From positions 246,471 to 310,470 of the forward strand of contig NZ_VEIY01000005.1 in the NCBI RefSeq assembly GCF_007680845.1: 64,000 nucleotides of DNA, written 5' to 3'. This stretch comes from Curtobacterium pusillum. GTDB taxonomy: Bacteria; Actinomycetota; Actinomycetes; Actinomycetales; Microbacteriaceae. The notes beneath the pieces are model-generated. The model saw only the letters and a list, made by a program, of their open reading frames with translations. It did not search any database and was not told the DNA's origin. Shown piece after piece: positions 7,495-15,877 of this stretch. Within the stretch, counting starts at the first letter, position 1. Every line of letters starts with the position of its first letter. A program made the translations under genes and the position numbers.

Positions 7495-9891
7495 ATGCCC
7501 GCCCCACGTCCCGACGAGTTCATCCGCGTCCGCGGCGCCCACGAGCACAACCTGCGGGGCGTCGACGTCGACATCCCCCGCGACCGCATCGTCGCCTTCA
7601 CCGGCGTCTCCGGCTCGGGCAAGTCCTCGCTCGCGTTCGGCACCGTCTTCGCCGAGGCGCAACGCCGCTTCCTCGAGTCCGTCGCCCCGTACGCCCGACG
7701 GCTCATCGCGCAGGGCTCCACCCCGCACGTCGACTCCATCACCGGGCTCCCGCCAGCGGTCGCCCTCCAGCAGCGTCGCGGCGCACCGAGCGCCCGCTCT
7801 ACGGTCGGCACCCTCACGACCCTGTCGAACTCGATGCGCATGCTGTTCTCCCGCGCGGGCACCTACCCCGCCGGGGCCGAGCGGCTCGAGTCCGACTCGT
7901 TCTCGCCGAACACCGCGGCCGGGGCGTGCCCGCGCTGCCACGGGCTCGGGACCGCTCACGAGGTCACCGAGGCGTCCGCCGTGCACGACGACACGTTGAG
8001 CATCCGCGACGGCGCGATCACCGCGTGGCCCGGTGCCTGGCAGGGCAAGAACCTCCGCGACGTCACCGCCGTGCTCGGCTACGACATCGAACGGCCGTGG
8101 CGCGAACTCCCCCGGGCGGACCGCGACTGGCTGCTGTTCACCGAGGAGCAGCCGGTGGTCGAGGTGCACCCGAAGCGGGACCGCGTGGCGAAGCCGTACC
8201 GCGGCCGGTTCTGGAGCGCCCGGCAGTACGTCATGCACACGCTCGCGGACTCCCAGAGCGAGGCGCAGCGCACGAAGGCGCTGCAGTACGTCGAGTCCGG
8301 GCCGTGCGGGCTCTGCGGGGGCACCGGGCTCACCCGGCCCGCCCTCGCGGTGACGATCGGCGGGCACGGCATCGCCGACCTCAACGCCCTGCCGCTCACG
8401 GCCCTCGCCGACGTTCTCCGCCCGATCGCCGCGATCACCGACCCGTCGGCGGCCACCTCGCGCGCGTCCTCCGGGGAGCACACCGAGGTGGCGGTCGCGA
8501 TCGCCGGGGACCTCGTCGCCCGCGTGGACGTCCTCGTCGGTCTCGGGCTCGGGTACCTCTCGCTCGACCGGTCGACGCCGACGCTCTCCCCCGGCGAGAC
8601 GCAGCGGCTCCGGATCGCGACGCAGCTCCGCTCGGGGCTGTTCGGCGTGGTCTACGTGCTCGACGAACCGAGCGCCGGGCTGCACCCCGCCGACGCGGAG
8701 TCGCTCGTGCAGGTGCTCGACGACCTCCGCGCGGGCGGCAACAGCGTGTTCGTGGTCGAGCACGACATGAGCATCGTCCGGCGGGCCGACTGGATCGTCG
8801 ACGTGGGCCCCGGTGCCGGGTCGGGCGGCGGCACCGTCCTCTACAGCGGACCGGTGGACGGGCTCGCCGACGTGGAGGCGTCCGTCACCCGCCGCTACCT
8901 GCACCCGACAGCCCCGGCCGAGCGTCGCGAGCCCCGGGTCCCCGTCGACACGCTCCGGCTCCGCGACGTGACGCGGCACAACCTCCGCGGGCTCGACGTC
9001 GACGTGCCGCTCGGGGTGCTCACCGCCGTCACCGGGGTGAGCGGGTCCGGCAAGTCGTCGCTCGTCGGCGGGGTCCTCGCCGCCGAGGCCGCCGCGCACC
9101 CGCTCGTGACCCGGGTCGTCCAGGTCGACCAGAAGCCGATCGGGCGCACGCCGCGGTCGAACCTCGCGACGTACACCGGGCTGTTCGACGCCGTCCGGCA
9201 GGCCTTCGCCGCGACCGACGCCGCCCGGGAGCGCGGCTGGTCCGCCGGCCGGTTCTCGTTCAACGTCGCCGGCGGTCGCTGCGAGGTCTGCCAGGGCGAG
9301 GGCTCGGTCTCCGTCGAGCTCCTGTTCCTGCCCGGCAGCTGGGCGCCCTGCCCGGAGTGCCACGGCTCGCGTTACACCGCCGAGACGCTCGAGGTGCACT
9401 GGAACGGTGCGTCGATCGCCGACGTCCTGGCGATGACGGTCGACGAGGCCGCGCCCTTCCTCGCCGAGCTCCCCGCCGCCGCCAGGGGCCTCGAGACCCT
9501 GCGACAGGTCGGCCTCGGCTACCTCCGACTCGGCCAGCCCGCCCCCGAGCTGTCCGGCGGCGAGGCGCAGCGCATCAAGCTCGCGACCGAACTCCAGCGG
9601 GCACGGTCCGGGCACACCGTGTACCTGCTCGACGAGCCCACCACCGGGCTCCACCCGGCCGACGTCGAGCTCCTGGCCGAGCAGCTCGCGCGACTCACCG
9701 ACGCGGGCAACACGGTCGTGGTCGTCGAGCACGCGATGGACGTGGTCGCCGCCGCCGACCACGTGATCGACATGGGTCCGGCCGGCGGGGACGAAGGTGG
9801 CCGGGTGGTCGCCGCCGGCACGCCGGCCGAGGTGGCGGCGTCCGCCACGAGCCGGACCGCTCCCTACCTGCGGGCGCAGCTGGGGACCTGA
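7495..9891 (+). CDS. UvrA paralogue (UvrA2/DrrC-like ATPase)
   Basis: The 798-residue protein is a tandem ABC ATPase of the UvrA family, shorter than housekeeping UvrA (about 950 aa), fitting the class II UvrA paralogues linked to drug or DNA-damage resistance. Both Walker A motifs read GVSGSGKSSL (near residues 34 and 520). Two ABC signatures (LSPGETQRLRIA, LSGGEAQRIKLA) and two Walker B motifs (VYVLDEPSAGLHP, VYLLDEPTTGLHP) are intact. CxxC zinc pairs are at CPRC, CGLC, CEVC and CPEC. The start at 7495 follows TAGCAT by 7 nt, so the transcript is probably leaderless although GGGAGG also abuts the ATG. Confidence 0.92.
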   Translation: MPAPRPDEFIRVRGAHEHNLRGVDVDIPRDRIVAFTGVSGSGKSSLAFGTVFAEAQRRFLESVAPYARRLIAQGSTPHVDSITGLPPAVALQQRRGAPSARSTVGTLTTLSNSMRMLFSRAGTYPAGAERLESDSFSPNTAAGACPRCHGLGTAHEVTEASAVHDDTLSIRDGAITAWPGAWQGKNLRDVTAVLGYDIERPWRELPRADRDWLLFTEEQPVVEVHPKRDRVAKPYRGRFWSARQYVMHTLADSQSEAQRTKALQYVESGPCGLCGGTGLTRPALAVTIGGHGIADLNALPLTALADVLRPIAAITDPSAATSRASSGEHTEVAVAIAGDLVARVDVLVGLGLGYLSLDRSTPTLSPGETQRLRIATQLRSGLFGVVYVLDEPSAGLHPADAESLVQVLDDLRAGGNSVFVVEHDMSIVRRADWIVDVGPGAGSGGGTVLYSGPVDGLADVEASVTRRYLHPTAPAERREPRVPVDTLRLRDVTRHNLRGLDVDVPLGVLTAVTGVSGSGKSSLVGGVLAAEAAAHPLVTRVVQVDQKPIGRTPRSNLATYTGLFDAVRQAFAATDAARERGWSAGRFSFNVAGGRCEVCQGEGSVSVELLFLPGSWAPCPECHGSRYTAETLEVHWNGASIADVLAMTVDEAAPFLAELPAAARGLETLRQVGLGYLRLGQPAPELSGGEAQRIKLATELQRARSGHTVYLLDEPTTGLHPADVELLAEQLARLTDAGNTVVVVEHAMDVVAAADHVIDMGPAGGDEGGRVVAAGTPAEVAASATSRTAPYLRAQLGT

Positions 9892-9906
9892 ACCGGACCG
9901 TGCGTC

Positions 9907-9948
9907 GGACTGGAGGCGCGGTGCGGGCCCGCCCCGCGCCTCCCGTCC
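9907..9948 (+). terminator. Terminator hairpin of the uvrA-like gene
   Basis: A 15-bp stem (GGACTGGAGGCGCGG / CCGCGCCTCCCGTCC) with one T/C mismatch and a 12-nt GC-rich loop, 15 bp after the stop. It is the same family as 5928-5976 and 23254-23305. The rest of the gap to 10187 holds no gene that I can support. Confidence 0.85.
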
Positions 9949-10187
9949 GTCGCCCACTCGGCTGAGTGGCCATCACCTTTCATCCCTCCGGTGGATGCGC
10001 GCGGGCCGGCTCCGGCGCGAGAGTGGTGGTGTGCGGGGAGTCCGGTCGTCCGCGACCGCGGTCGTGGGGGCCGCGGTCGCGACGCGCCGGTCGGACCGTC
10101 ACCGGTCCGCGGCGCCCTGACCGCGTGCGGCAGGATGGCACCGGCGACGACGCACACGGCGTGGCCGCCGTGACCGAAGGACCGCCG

Positions 10188-10955
10188 ATGTCGAGCACCA
10201 CCCTGTCCGGATCCGTCGCCCTGGTGACCGCCGCCTCCCGTGGGATCGGGCGTGCGATCGCCCTCGACCTCGCCGAGCACGGGGCCGACGTCGCCCTCGG
10301 CGTGCGCGACCCGGACGCTGCGCCGACCATCGCACTCGCCGACGAGGTCCGTGCGCTCGGCCGGCGGGTGACCGTCGTCCCGATGGACGTGACCGACCTC
10401 GCCGCGTGCCGGGTGGCGATCGACGCCGTCGTCGACGAACTCGGCACCATCGACGTGCTCGTCAACAACGCCGGCGGTGGCATCGTCGAGGACGCCCTCG
10501 ACGTGACCGAGGAGCACTTCGACGCCGTCTGGGCGCTCACCACGAAGTCGGCGTTCTTCATCTCGCAGCACGTCGCGAAGCACATGCGGAGCGCCGGGGG
10601 CGGCTCGATCGTGAACATCGCCTCGCAGGCCGGCCTCGTCGCACTCCCCGGTGAGTCCGCCTACTGCACGAGCAAGGCCGCGGTGATCCACCTGACGAAG
10701 TGCCTGGCCGTCGAGTGGGGGCAGTACGGGATCCGGGTGAACGCCGTCGCGCCGACCTTCATCGAGACCGACGGCACCGAGCCTGCACTGTCCGACGATG
10801 CCTTCCGAGCGGACACGGTCGAGCGGATCGCGGCGCTGCACCGGATCGGCCAGCCGCGCGAGGTCGCAGCCGCCGTGACGTTCCTGGCGGGCGAGGGCGC
10901 GTCGCTCATCACCGGGACCGCGCTGCCGATCGACGGCGGGTGGACCGCGCGCTAG
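10188..10955 (+). CDS. SDR family oxidoreductase (FabG-like)
   Basis: A 255-residue classical SDR with TAASRGIGRAIA (nucleotide binding), NNAGGG, and the Ser/Tyr/Lys triad in NIASQAGL and YCTSKAAV; the C-terminus GTALPIDGGWTAR is typical of NAD(P)-dependent 3-oxoacyl-reductase-like enzymes. The substrate is not evident. The ATG at 10188 lies just before the Rossmann strand. The stop is 10 bp from the start of the next gene, but that gene has its own leaderless-type promoter. Confidence 0.88.
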   Translation: MSSTTLSGSVALVTAASRGIGRAIALDLAEHGADVALGVRDPDAAPTIALADEVRALGRRVTVVPMDVTDLAACRVAIDAVVDELGTIDVLVNNAGGGIVEDALDVTEEHFDAVWALTTKSAFFISQHVAKHMRSAGGGSIVNIASQAGLVALPGESAYCTSKAAVIHLTKCLAVEWGQYGIRVNAVAPTFIETDGTEPALSDDAFRADTVERIAALHRIGQPREVAAAVTFLAGEGASLITGTALPIDGGWTAR

Positions 10956-10965
10956 CGTGCAGCGC

Positions 10966-11412
10966 ATGGGCATCTCGCTGGAGAACGTCGGCATCGCCGT
11001 CCGGGACCTCGACGCGACCATCGCGTTCTTCACGGACCTCGGCCTCGAGGTGGTGGGACGGGACGAGGTCAGCGGTTCGTGGGCGGACACCGCGGTCGGC
11101 CTCGACGGCAACCACGCCCGGATCGCGATGCTCCGGACGCCCGACGGACACGGGCAGATCGAGCTCTTCGAGTACATCCACCCGGACGCGATCGAGACCG
11201 CACCGACGCTGCCCAACGAGATCGGGATGCACCGCGTCGCGTTCTCGGTCGACGACATCGACGCAGCGCTCGCCGTCGTCGCGCGACACGGCTACGGGCC
11301 GCTCCGCGGGGTCGCCGACCACCAGGGCGTCTACCGGCTGGCGTACGTGCGCGGGCCGAGCGGGATCATCGTGATGCTCGCGGAAGACCTCCGTCGGCCG
11401 AACGGTCAGTGA
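10966..11412 (+). CDS. VOC family protein (glyoxalase / methylmalonyl-CoA epimerase-like)
   Basis: A 148-residue protein with paired VOC repeats: ISLENVGIAVRDLDATIAFFTDLGLEVVGR at the N-terminus and MHRVAFSVDDIDAALAVVARHG in the second half, with the metal-ligand Glu region IELFEY and final GIIVMLAE. The GCTAGCGTGCAGCGCATG context (TAGCGT then 7 nt then ATG) argues for a leaderless start at 10966; a GTG at 10957 is the alternative. The 3' end overlaps the convergent membrane gene by 47 bp. Confidence 0.85.
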   Translation: MGISLENVGIAVRDLDATIAFFTDLGLEVVGRDEVSGSWADTAVGLDGNHARIAMLRTPDGHGQIELFEYIHPDAIETAPTLPNEIGMHRVAFSVDDIDAALAVVARHGYGPLRGVADHQGVYRLAYVRGPSGIIVMLAEDLRRPNGQ

Positions 11413-12381
11413 TCGCGGGGGCGTGCAGGTCGACGTAGCGCCGTGCTCGGCGGATCCGCCGGACGGTCAACGGGACCGCCCACACGAGCAGGACGACCAT
11501 CGCCGCGAGGAACACCTCGGGGAACACGCCGAGGTCTCCGCGGATCGCCGCCGACACGAACTGGAACGCGATCCCGACGTACAGCAGGCCGGTGAAGGCG
11601 AGCTGGAACTGCATGGCGACGGGCAGGATCCGGGCGTACCGGACGGCGCCGCGCGCTTCGACCTCGTCGAGCGGGAGGTCCTTGCCCCGCAGCACGACCT
11701 TCGCGAACCGGCGGAGGCGCCCGAGGTCGCGACCGCCGGCATCCCGGAGTGCACGGTTGAACGGCAGCGCGACGATGACCGTCGCGAGCGCCGTCGCGGT
11801 GAACGTCAGCTGCCCGGCGACCAGCACGGCCTCGGTGAGCCCGGTCCCCCGTGGTCGCCCAGCGCGGCCAGGAGGGCGGCGCCGATCGACGCCAGGACGG
11901 CTGCGACGACGAAGGTCACCCCGATCTTGACGATCTTGCGCCGGACGACCGCGGCGTCCGGGAGCGAGGGGTCCGGGTCGACCTCGATCGGCCGCTCGGT
12001 GCGGCGGAACAGCGCCCCGAGGGGTCGCGCGACGACGAGGAGCACCGCGGCGCCGAGCACCAGCACCGCGGGCGCCCACAGCGGCGCCCCCGCGGAGATC
12101 GCCGCGAGGACGACGAACACGGCCGCGACGACGTCGAGCGCCACGACGCCGACGAGCCACCACCGCAGGTACTGCCGGCTGCCCGCCGACGTCCGGTGGT
12201 CGAAGTACGCCGCGAAGGACCCGATGACGAGTGGTCCCACCACGAGGAACGGCGAGGTGAACGCCGTCGCGAGCAGCAACCCGCGCGGCACGTCCTGGAA
12301 GGTGAGGCCCACCAGGAGGCCAGCCCCCAGGGACAGCGCGGTGCTCGTGATGATGGTGAGCAGGTAGGCAAGCACGCGCAT
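11366..12381 (-). pseudogene. Multi-pass membrane protein broken by a one-base frameshift
   Basis: Reading from the ATG at 12381 gives MRVLAYLLTIITSTALSLG and five to six helices up to ALLAALGDHGG; there the frame is lost. In the -1/+1 shifted frame the same kind of protein continues (LTEAVLVAGQLTFTATALAT) to the stop at 11366 with two more helices. The shift lies in the run of five C (five G on the coding strand) at 11846-11850: one additional base would restore a single frame of 338 residues. Codon bias is coding on both sides, so this is a recent mutation, a slippage switch or a sequencing error. The family is unknown. Confidence 0.7.
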
Positions 12382-12489
12382 GGGGCTCCTCCGGGGCGTC
12401 GTCGACGACCCCATCCTGGCGCTGCGCGTCCGCCCTCCGCCCGAACCGTGCGGTTCCCCGCAACACCGATGGGTGCGACGGCCCCGACG

Positions 12490-13428
12490 TCAGACGAAGC
12501 CGGGCAGTGACACCCAGGCTGCTGGTGCGTCCTCGACCCCGTCCCGGACGACCGTCCCGGCGATGAGCCCGTACGGCCGGTCCGCGGCGTAGAAGACCTC
12601 GCCCGGGTTGTCGAGTCCGAACGGGGACAGGTCGACCAGGAAGTGGTGCTTGTTCGGCATCGCGAACCGGACCTCGGCGATCTCGGGGAAGGCCTCGATC
12701 GCGGTCCGGCCCATCGCGAACAGCGTCTGCTGCAGTGCGAGCGAGTGGAGGTCCGCGAACGTCGCGAGCATCGTGTCGAGTACCCCGGCGTACACGGCGT
12801 CGTAGTCGATGCCCGCCTCGACGGCCGACGGCAGGTAGCGCCACCGGGCGGTCACCGAGGTCGCGAGGATCCGGTCGTCCGTCTCACCGAGCGTCGTGTA
12901 GCCGTCGCGCGGGAAGCCGTGGAACTCGCTCCCGGTCGACTTGAGCACGGTGAGGTCGGTCACGCCGGCCACGACGTGCACGTCGTCGCCGTCGAGCTGG
13001 ACGACCGCGGTGCGCGTCCCCCGTCCGGCGCGCACGAACGCGTGGTCGTGCTCCTGGCCGTCGACGGCGATGCGCTCCCAGGCGTGCTGCTCGGCCGACA
13101 GCGTCGCTCCGTCGTACCAGTCGAACGCGGTGGTGAAGTGACGGCCGACGCGGAGCAGGAACTCCTCCGGGGTGTGCACGCCGTGCTCCCGGGCGAAGGC
13201 GTAGACGACGTTCTTCTGGGTGTCGGTGGCGACGACCTTGGCGTTGTCGCCGTCGGTGTACGAGTCGGCGAGGGCGGCACCGCGGAGCTGCGTCGTGACG
13301 GTGAGGTCCTCGATCTCGTGCCGAGGAGTGTCCCGGGTGACGCGGACCAGGCGGACCTCGGCCTTGCCGTACTGGTTCGCGCCGAGGTGCACGGTGGAGG
13401 TCGTGGTGGCGGTGGACGTGGCGGACAT
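12490..13428 (-). CDS. pucL: Urate oxidase (uricase)
   Basis: Cofactor-free uricase, 312 aa, converting urate and O2 to 5-hydroxyisourate and H2O2 in the cytoplasm. Family motifs are the Thr/Lys region SYTDGDNAKVVATDTQKNVVYA, the middle LKSTGSEFHGFPRDGYTTL and the C-terminal MPNKHHFLVDLSPFG. The length matches single-domain bacterial uricases. It is the third gene of a uraD-hiuH-uricase operon, 4 bp after the hydrolase, which processes its unstable product. Confidence 0.96.
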   Translation of the reverse strand: MSATSTATTTSTVHLGANQYGKAEVRLVRVTRDTPRHEIEDLTVTTQLRGAALADSYTDGDNAKVVATDTQKNVVYAFAREHGVHTPEEFLLRVGRHFTTAFDWYDGATLSAEQHAWERIAVDGQEHDHAFVRAGRGTRTAVVQLDGDDVHVVAGVTDLTVLKSTGSEFHGFPRDGYTTLGETDDRILATSVTARWRYLPSAVEAGIDYDAVYAGVLDTMLATFADLHSLALQQTLFAMGRTAIEAFPEIAEVRFAMPNKHHFLVDLSPFGLDNPGEVFYAADRPYGLIAGTVVRDGVEDAPAAWVSLPGFV

Positions 13429-13432
13429 GGGG

Positions 13433-13765
13433 TCAGCTCCCTCGGTAGGTGGAGTAGGCGAACGGACTGAGGAGCAGCGGGACGTGCAGGTGCCGGTCCG
13501 CGTCCTCGGTGGTGACGTGGAAGGTGACGTCGACGCGCGGGTGGAAGGCGGTGGTGCCGAGCGCGGACCAGTACGGCTCGGTGGCGAACGACAGCGTCCA
13601 GGCCCCGGGGGCGAGGCGATCCGGGCCGAGGTCGCCGATCCGGCCGTCGTCGTCCGTGGTGCCGCGGGCGACGATCACCCCGTCGCGGTCGCTCAGCGTC
13701 ACGGCGATGCCCGCCGCCGGCCGGCCGTGGGTGGTGTCGAGCACGTGGGTGGTGCAGTGGCTCAC
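13433..13765 (-). CDS. hiuH: 5-hydroxyisourate hydrolase (transthyretin-like)
   Basis: A 110-residue transthyretin-like protein with the diagnostic N-terminal HVLDTTHGRPAAG and C-terminal YRGS motifs. It hydrolyses 5-hydroxyisourate to OHCU, the step between uricase and the decarboxylase encoded on either side. The start overlaps the stop of the upstream decarboxylase gene by 4 bp (ATGA), so the two are translationally coupled. Confidence 0.96.
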   Translation of the reverse strand: MSHCTTHVLDTTHGRPAAGIAVTLSDRDGVIVARGTTDDDGRIGDLGPDRLAPGAWTLSFATEPYWSALGTTAFHPRVDVTFHVTTEDADRHLHVPLLLSPFAYSTYRGS

Positions 13766-14256
13766 GCGAGGGTCCTCTCGATCCGGAGCAGGGCGATCGC
13801 GCGGAGCTCGTCGGCGACCTCGGCGCGTTCGGCGGCGTCGTCGTTCGCGAGCCGGCGGCGGAGTTCGACGAGGATCTCGGCGGCCGAGCGACCGGCGGCG
13901 CGGACGAGGAACACCCGGTCGAACCGTGCCTCGTAGGCGGCGTTCCCCTCACGGATCGCTGCGGCCGTCTCGGGGTCGGCGTCGGCGGAGGACGACTGTT
14001 CCGTCCGGGACGCCGCGGCCGAGGCTCCGGAGCCGGTCGGGCGGTCGCCGATGCGCGGGTGGTCCGCCAGTGCGGCTGCGACCTCGTCGTCCGTCCAGGA
14101 GCGTGCGAGGCGATCGGCAGTCGCCACGAGGGCGTCGACCGAGTCGTACGGCCGTCCCGCGACGAGGGTGTCCGCCCAGCGCGGCACGGCGGCCCACGTC
14201 ATGGCGAGGGCGCGGGCGTCGGCGACGTCGAGCCGGTCGAGGTCGGAGAGGTCCAT
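13762..14256 (-). CDS. uraD: OHCU decarboxylase
   Basis: A 164-residue 2-oxo-4-hydroxy-4-carboxy-5-ureidoimidazoline decarboxylase that forms S-allantoin. The catalytic HPRIG motif is present (residues about 66-70), with the later ARFDRVFLVRAAGRSAAEIL helix. A low-complexity Ala/Ser insertion (SGASAAASRTEQSSS) follows HPRIG. It is first in the operon. CATCCT lies six nt upstream of the ATG, so the mRNA is probably leaderless, and a GTCAC-N6-GAGAC GlnR-like box lies 21 nt further up. Confidence 0.94.
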   Translation of the reverse strand: MDLSDLDRLDVADARALAMTWAAVPRWADTLVAGRPYDSVDALVATADRLARSWTDDEVAAALADHPRIGDRPTGSGASAAASRTEQSSSADADPETAAAIREGNAAYEARFDRVFLVRAAGRSAAEILVELRRRLANDDAAERAEVADELRAIALLRIERTLA

Positions 14257-14262
14257 GTCCGG

Positions 14263-14305
14263 AGGATGGCAGCCGCGTGTTTCGGCCGTGTCTCCGGCGG
14301 GTGAC
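14263..14305 (-). promoter_or_regulatory. GlnR-like box and -10 of the uraD-hiuH-uricase operon
   Basis: On the minus strand GTCAC-CCGCCG-GAGAC (14305-14290) fits the actinobacterial GlnR box GTNAC-N6-GAAAC with one mismatch, and GAAAC follows another six nt on. Exactly 21 nt separate GAGAC from CATCCT (14268-14263), which lies six nt before the ATG. The same 21-nt spacing is seen upstream of three other purine units. Confidence 0.6.
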
Positions 14306-14343
14306 GGGCGGTCGCACGGGGCGCTCGTCGTGCCGGGCGGTTC

Positions 14344-14420
14344 CGGGCGTACCAGGCGGAAACGGGCGTACCTGGTCGAAACTTTCGACCAGGTACGCCC
14401 GAATCGACCAGGTACGCCCG
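14344..14420. repeat. Clustered palindromic GGGCGTACC elements
   Basis: Four copies of CGGGCGTACC or its complement lie within 77 bp: two forward (14344, 14363) then two reverse (ending 14401, 14420). Copies two and three form a perfect 18-bp inverted repeat (14363-14380 / 14384-14401) around a 3-nt centre. It lies just beyond the 3' end of the amidohydrolase gene and upstream of uraD. It could be a terminator, a protein-binding array or both. Confidence 0.8.
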
Positions 14421-14457
14421 ATTCGCCCAGGCAGGCGCGGGCGCGGCGGGCGCGCGC

Positions 14458-15756
14458 TCAGGCCCCCGCGGGCGTCCGCCGCAGCCGCTCGCCGAGGCGG
14501 GCCGCCAGCTCGCGCTCGTCGGCCGACACGAGCCGACCGTCCCGGACCACGACCCGGCCCCCGACGACGACGTGCTTCGGGCGGCGCCCCGGCGACGCCC
14601 AGAGGAGCCCCGCGACCGGGTCGTCGACGCCCGCGTCCGCGACCCCGGACACGTCCCAGACGCACAGGTCCCCGGCACTCCCGGCGCCGAGGTGCCCGAG
14701 CTCGGGGCGACCGAGCCCGAGCGCCGACCCCTCGGTGGCCATGCCGAGCACCTGGCGCGCCGGGAGCTGCGGGCCGACGAGCGCGGAGACCTGCATCGCG
14801 AGCCGGGCGTCCGCGAGCAGGTGCCCGGCGTCGTTGCTGCCGCCGCCGCTCGTGCCGAGGCCGACGGTCACGCCGGCCTCGGCGAGCCGGGCGACCGGTG
14901 CGACGCCCCACCCCATCGGCACGTCGCACCCGGGCGCGTGCGTCGCCGTGACGCCGGCCGCGGCGAGGCGCGCGATCTCGTCGTCGGTGACGTCGCAGAG
15001 GTGCGCGACGGTGACGTCCGGGGCGAGCCAGCCCCACTCCTCGAGGAGGTCGAGCGGCCGGCGCCCGTACCGCTCGAGCGCGATCGCGGTGTCGACCTGC
15101 TCGTTCGCCTGGGTCCGGCGGCGGAGGCCGTGCCGGGCCGCGACCTCGCCGAGCGCCCGGAACGTCGCCTCGCCGTCGGAGTGCACGCCCGCGGGCCCGA
15201 CGGCGACCTGGAGTCGGCCGTCGGGGTCGACTCCCCCGACCGCACCGTCCCCGAGGAGCCCGGTCACGATCGCCGACGCCGACTCCGCTGCGCGGTCCGG
15301 GTCGTCCCGCGCCGAGCCGCGCACGAACACGAGCCGCCCGCCGAGTCCGCGGACCGCGTCCACGGTCGCCGCCGCGAGCGCGACGGTGTCGTCGGCTGCA
15401 GCGTCCGCGGGCCAGTTGAGGTGGTGGTCGGCGATCGTCGTCACCCCGGACAGGAGGCCCTCCGCGGCTCCGACGGCAGCGGCCAGTCCGTAGAGCTCGG
15501 GATCGTGTCCGACCCGCCCGTACGCGCCGGCCATCACGGGCAGCCAGTCGGCCATCGGGACGCCGCGGGTGCCGGGGAGCGTCCGGAACGCGGTCTGCAG
15601 GAGGTGGTGGTGCGCGTTGACGAGGCCGGCCGTCACGACGCAGCCGGTCGCGTCGAGGGTGGTGGGGACGTCGTTCCCGTCGTCGACGACGACGTCGCCG
15701 TCGCGTTCGGTGCGGGGGTCGACGAGGACGCGGCGGGCGCCGGTGACGGTCAGCAT
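14458..15756 (-). CDS. Amidohydrolase, 8-oxoguanine/guanine-deaminase-like (AtzA/TrzN superfamily)
   Basis: The 432-residue metal-dependent deaminase has the strand-1 motif TAGLVNAHHHLLQTAFR (metal HxH), the strand-5/6 histidines in HSDGEATF and VTVAHLCDVTDDEI, and GLGTSGGGSNDAGHLLADARLA near strand 8. NAHHHL and the following LxTAFR are typical of the 8-oxoguanine deaminase/hydroxyatrazine hydrolase group, so a purine base or purine-like ring is the likely substrate. The usual strand-8 aspartate lies in a changed context (GTSGGGS). The ATG at 15756 follows TACAAA by 7 nt. It is divergent from another amidohydrolase. Confidence 0.82.
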   Translation of the reverse strand: MLTVTGARRVLVDPRTERDGDVVVDDGNDVPTTLDATGCVVTAGLVNAHHHLLQTAFRTLPGTRGVPMADWLPVMAGAYGRVGHDPELYGLAAAVGAAEGLLSGVTTIADHHLNWPADAAADDTVALAAATVDAVRGLGGRLVFVRGSARDDPDRAAESASAIVTGLLGDGAVGGVDPDGRLQVAVGPAGVHSDGEATFRALGEVAARHGLRRRTQANEQVDTAIALERYGRRPLDLLEEWGWLAPDVTVAHLCDVTDDEIARLAAAGVTATHAPGCDVPMGWGVAPVARLAEAGVTVGLGTSGGGSNDAGHLLADARLAMQVSALVGPQLPARQVLGMATEGSALGLGRPELGHLGAGSAGDLCVWDVSGVADAGVDDPVAGLLWASPGRRPKHVVVGGRVVVRDGRLVSADERELAARLGERLRRTPAGA

Positions 15757-15779
15757 GGGTGCGTTTGTAGCACCCGGCT

Positions 15780-15871
15780 GTTTCCGGCCCGTGACGAGCG
15801 TGCCGACCGGGGCGGCGGGCGCACGCGGGTAACGCCGCGGAAACACCCGCGGAACACGCGGACCCTAGGTT
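15780..15871 (+). promoter_or_regulatory. Divergent amidohydrolase promoter region with two GlnR-like boxes
   Basis: For the plus-strand gene, GTAAC-GCCGCG-GAAAC (15829-15844) lies exactly 21 nt before TAGGTT (15866-15871), itself six nt before the ATG. For the minus-strand gene, GTCAC-GGGCCG-GAAAC occupies 15795-15780 on the complement, 10 nt from its TACAAA box. Both fit the GTNAC-N6-GAAAC consensus of GlnR. Confidence 0.65.
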
Positions 15872-15877
15872 CGCCCC

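Noticed and set aside
12960..13952. Long open frames overlapping the uricase and hydrolase genes, and similar long frames throughout the window
   Set aside because: They are antisense or shifted frames of real genes, open only because of the high GC content, and give Arg/Pro/Ser-rich translations without any domain pattern.
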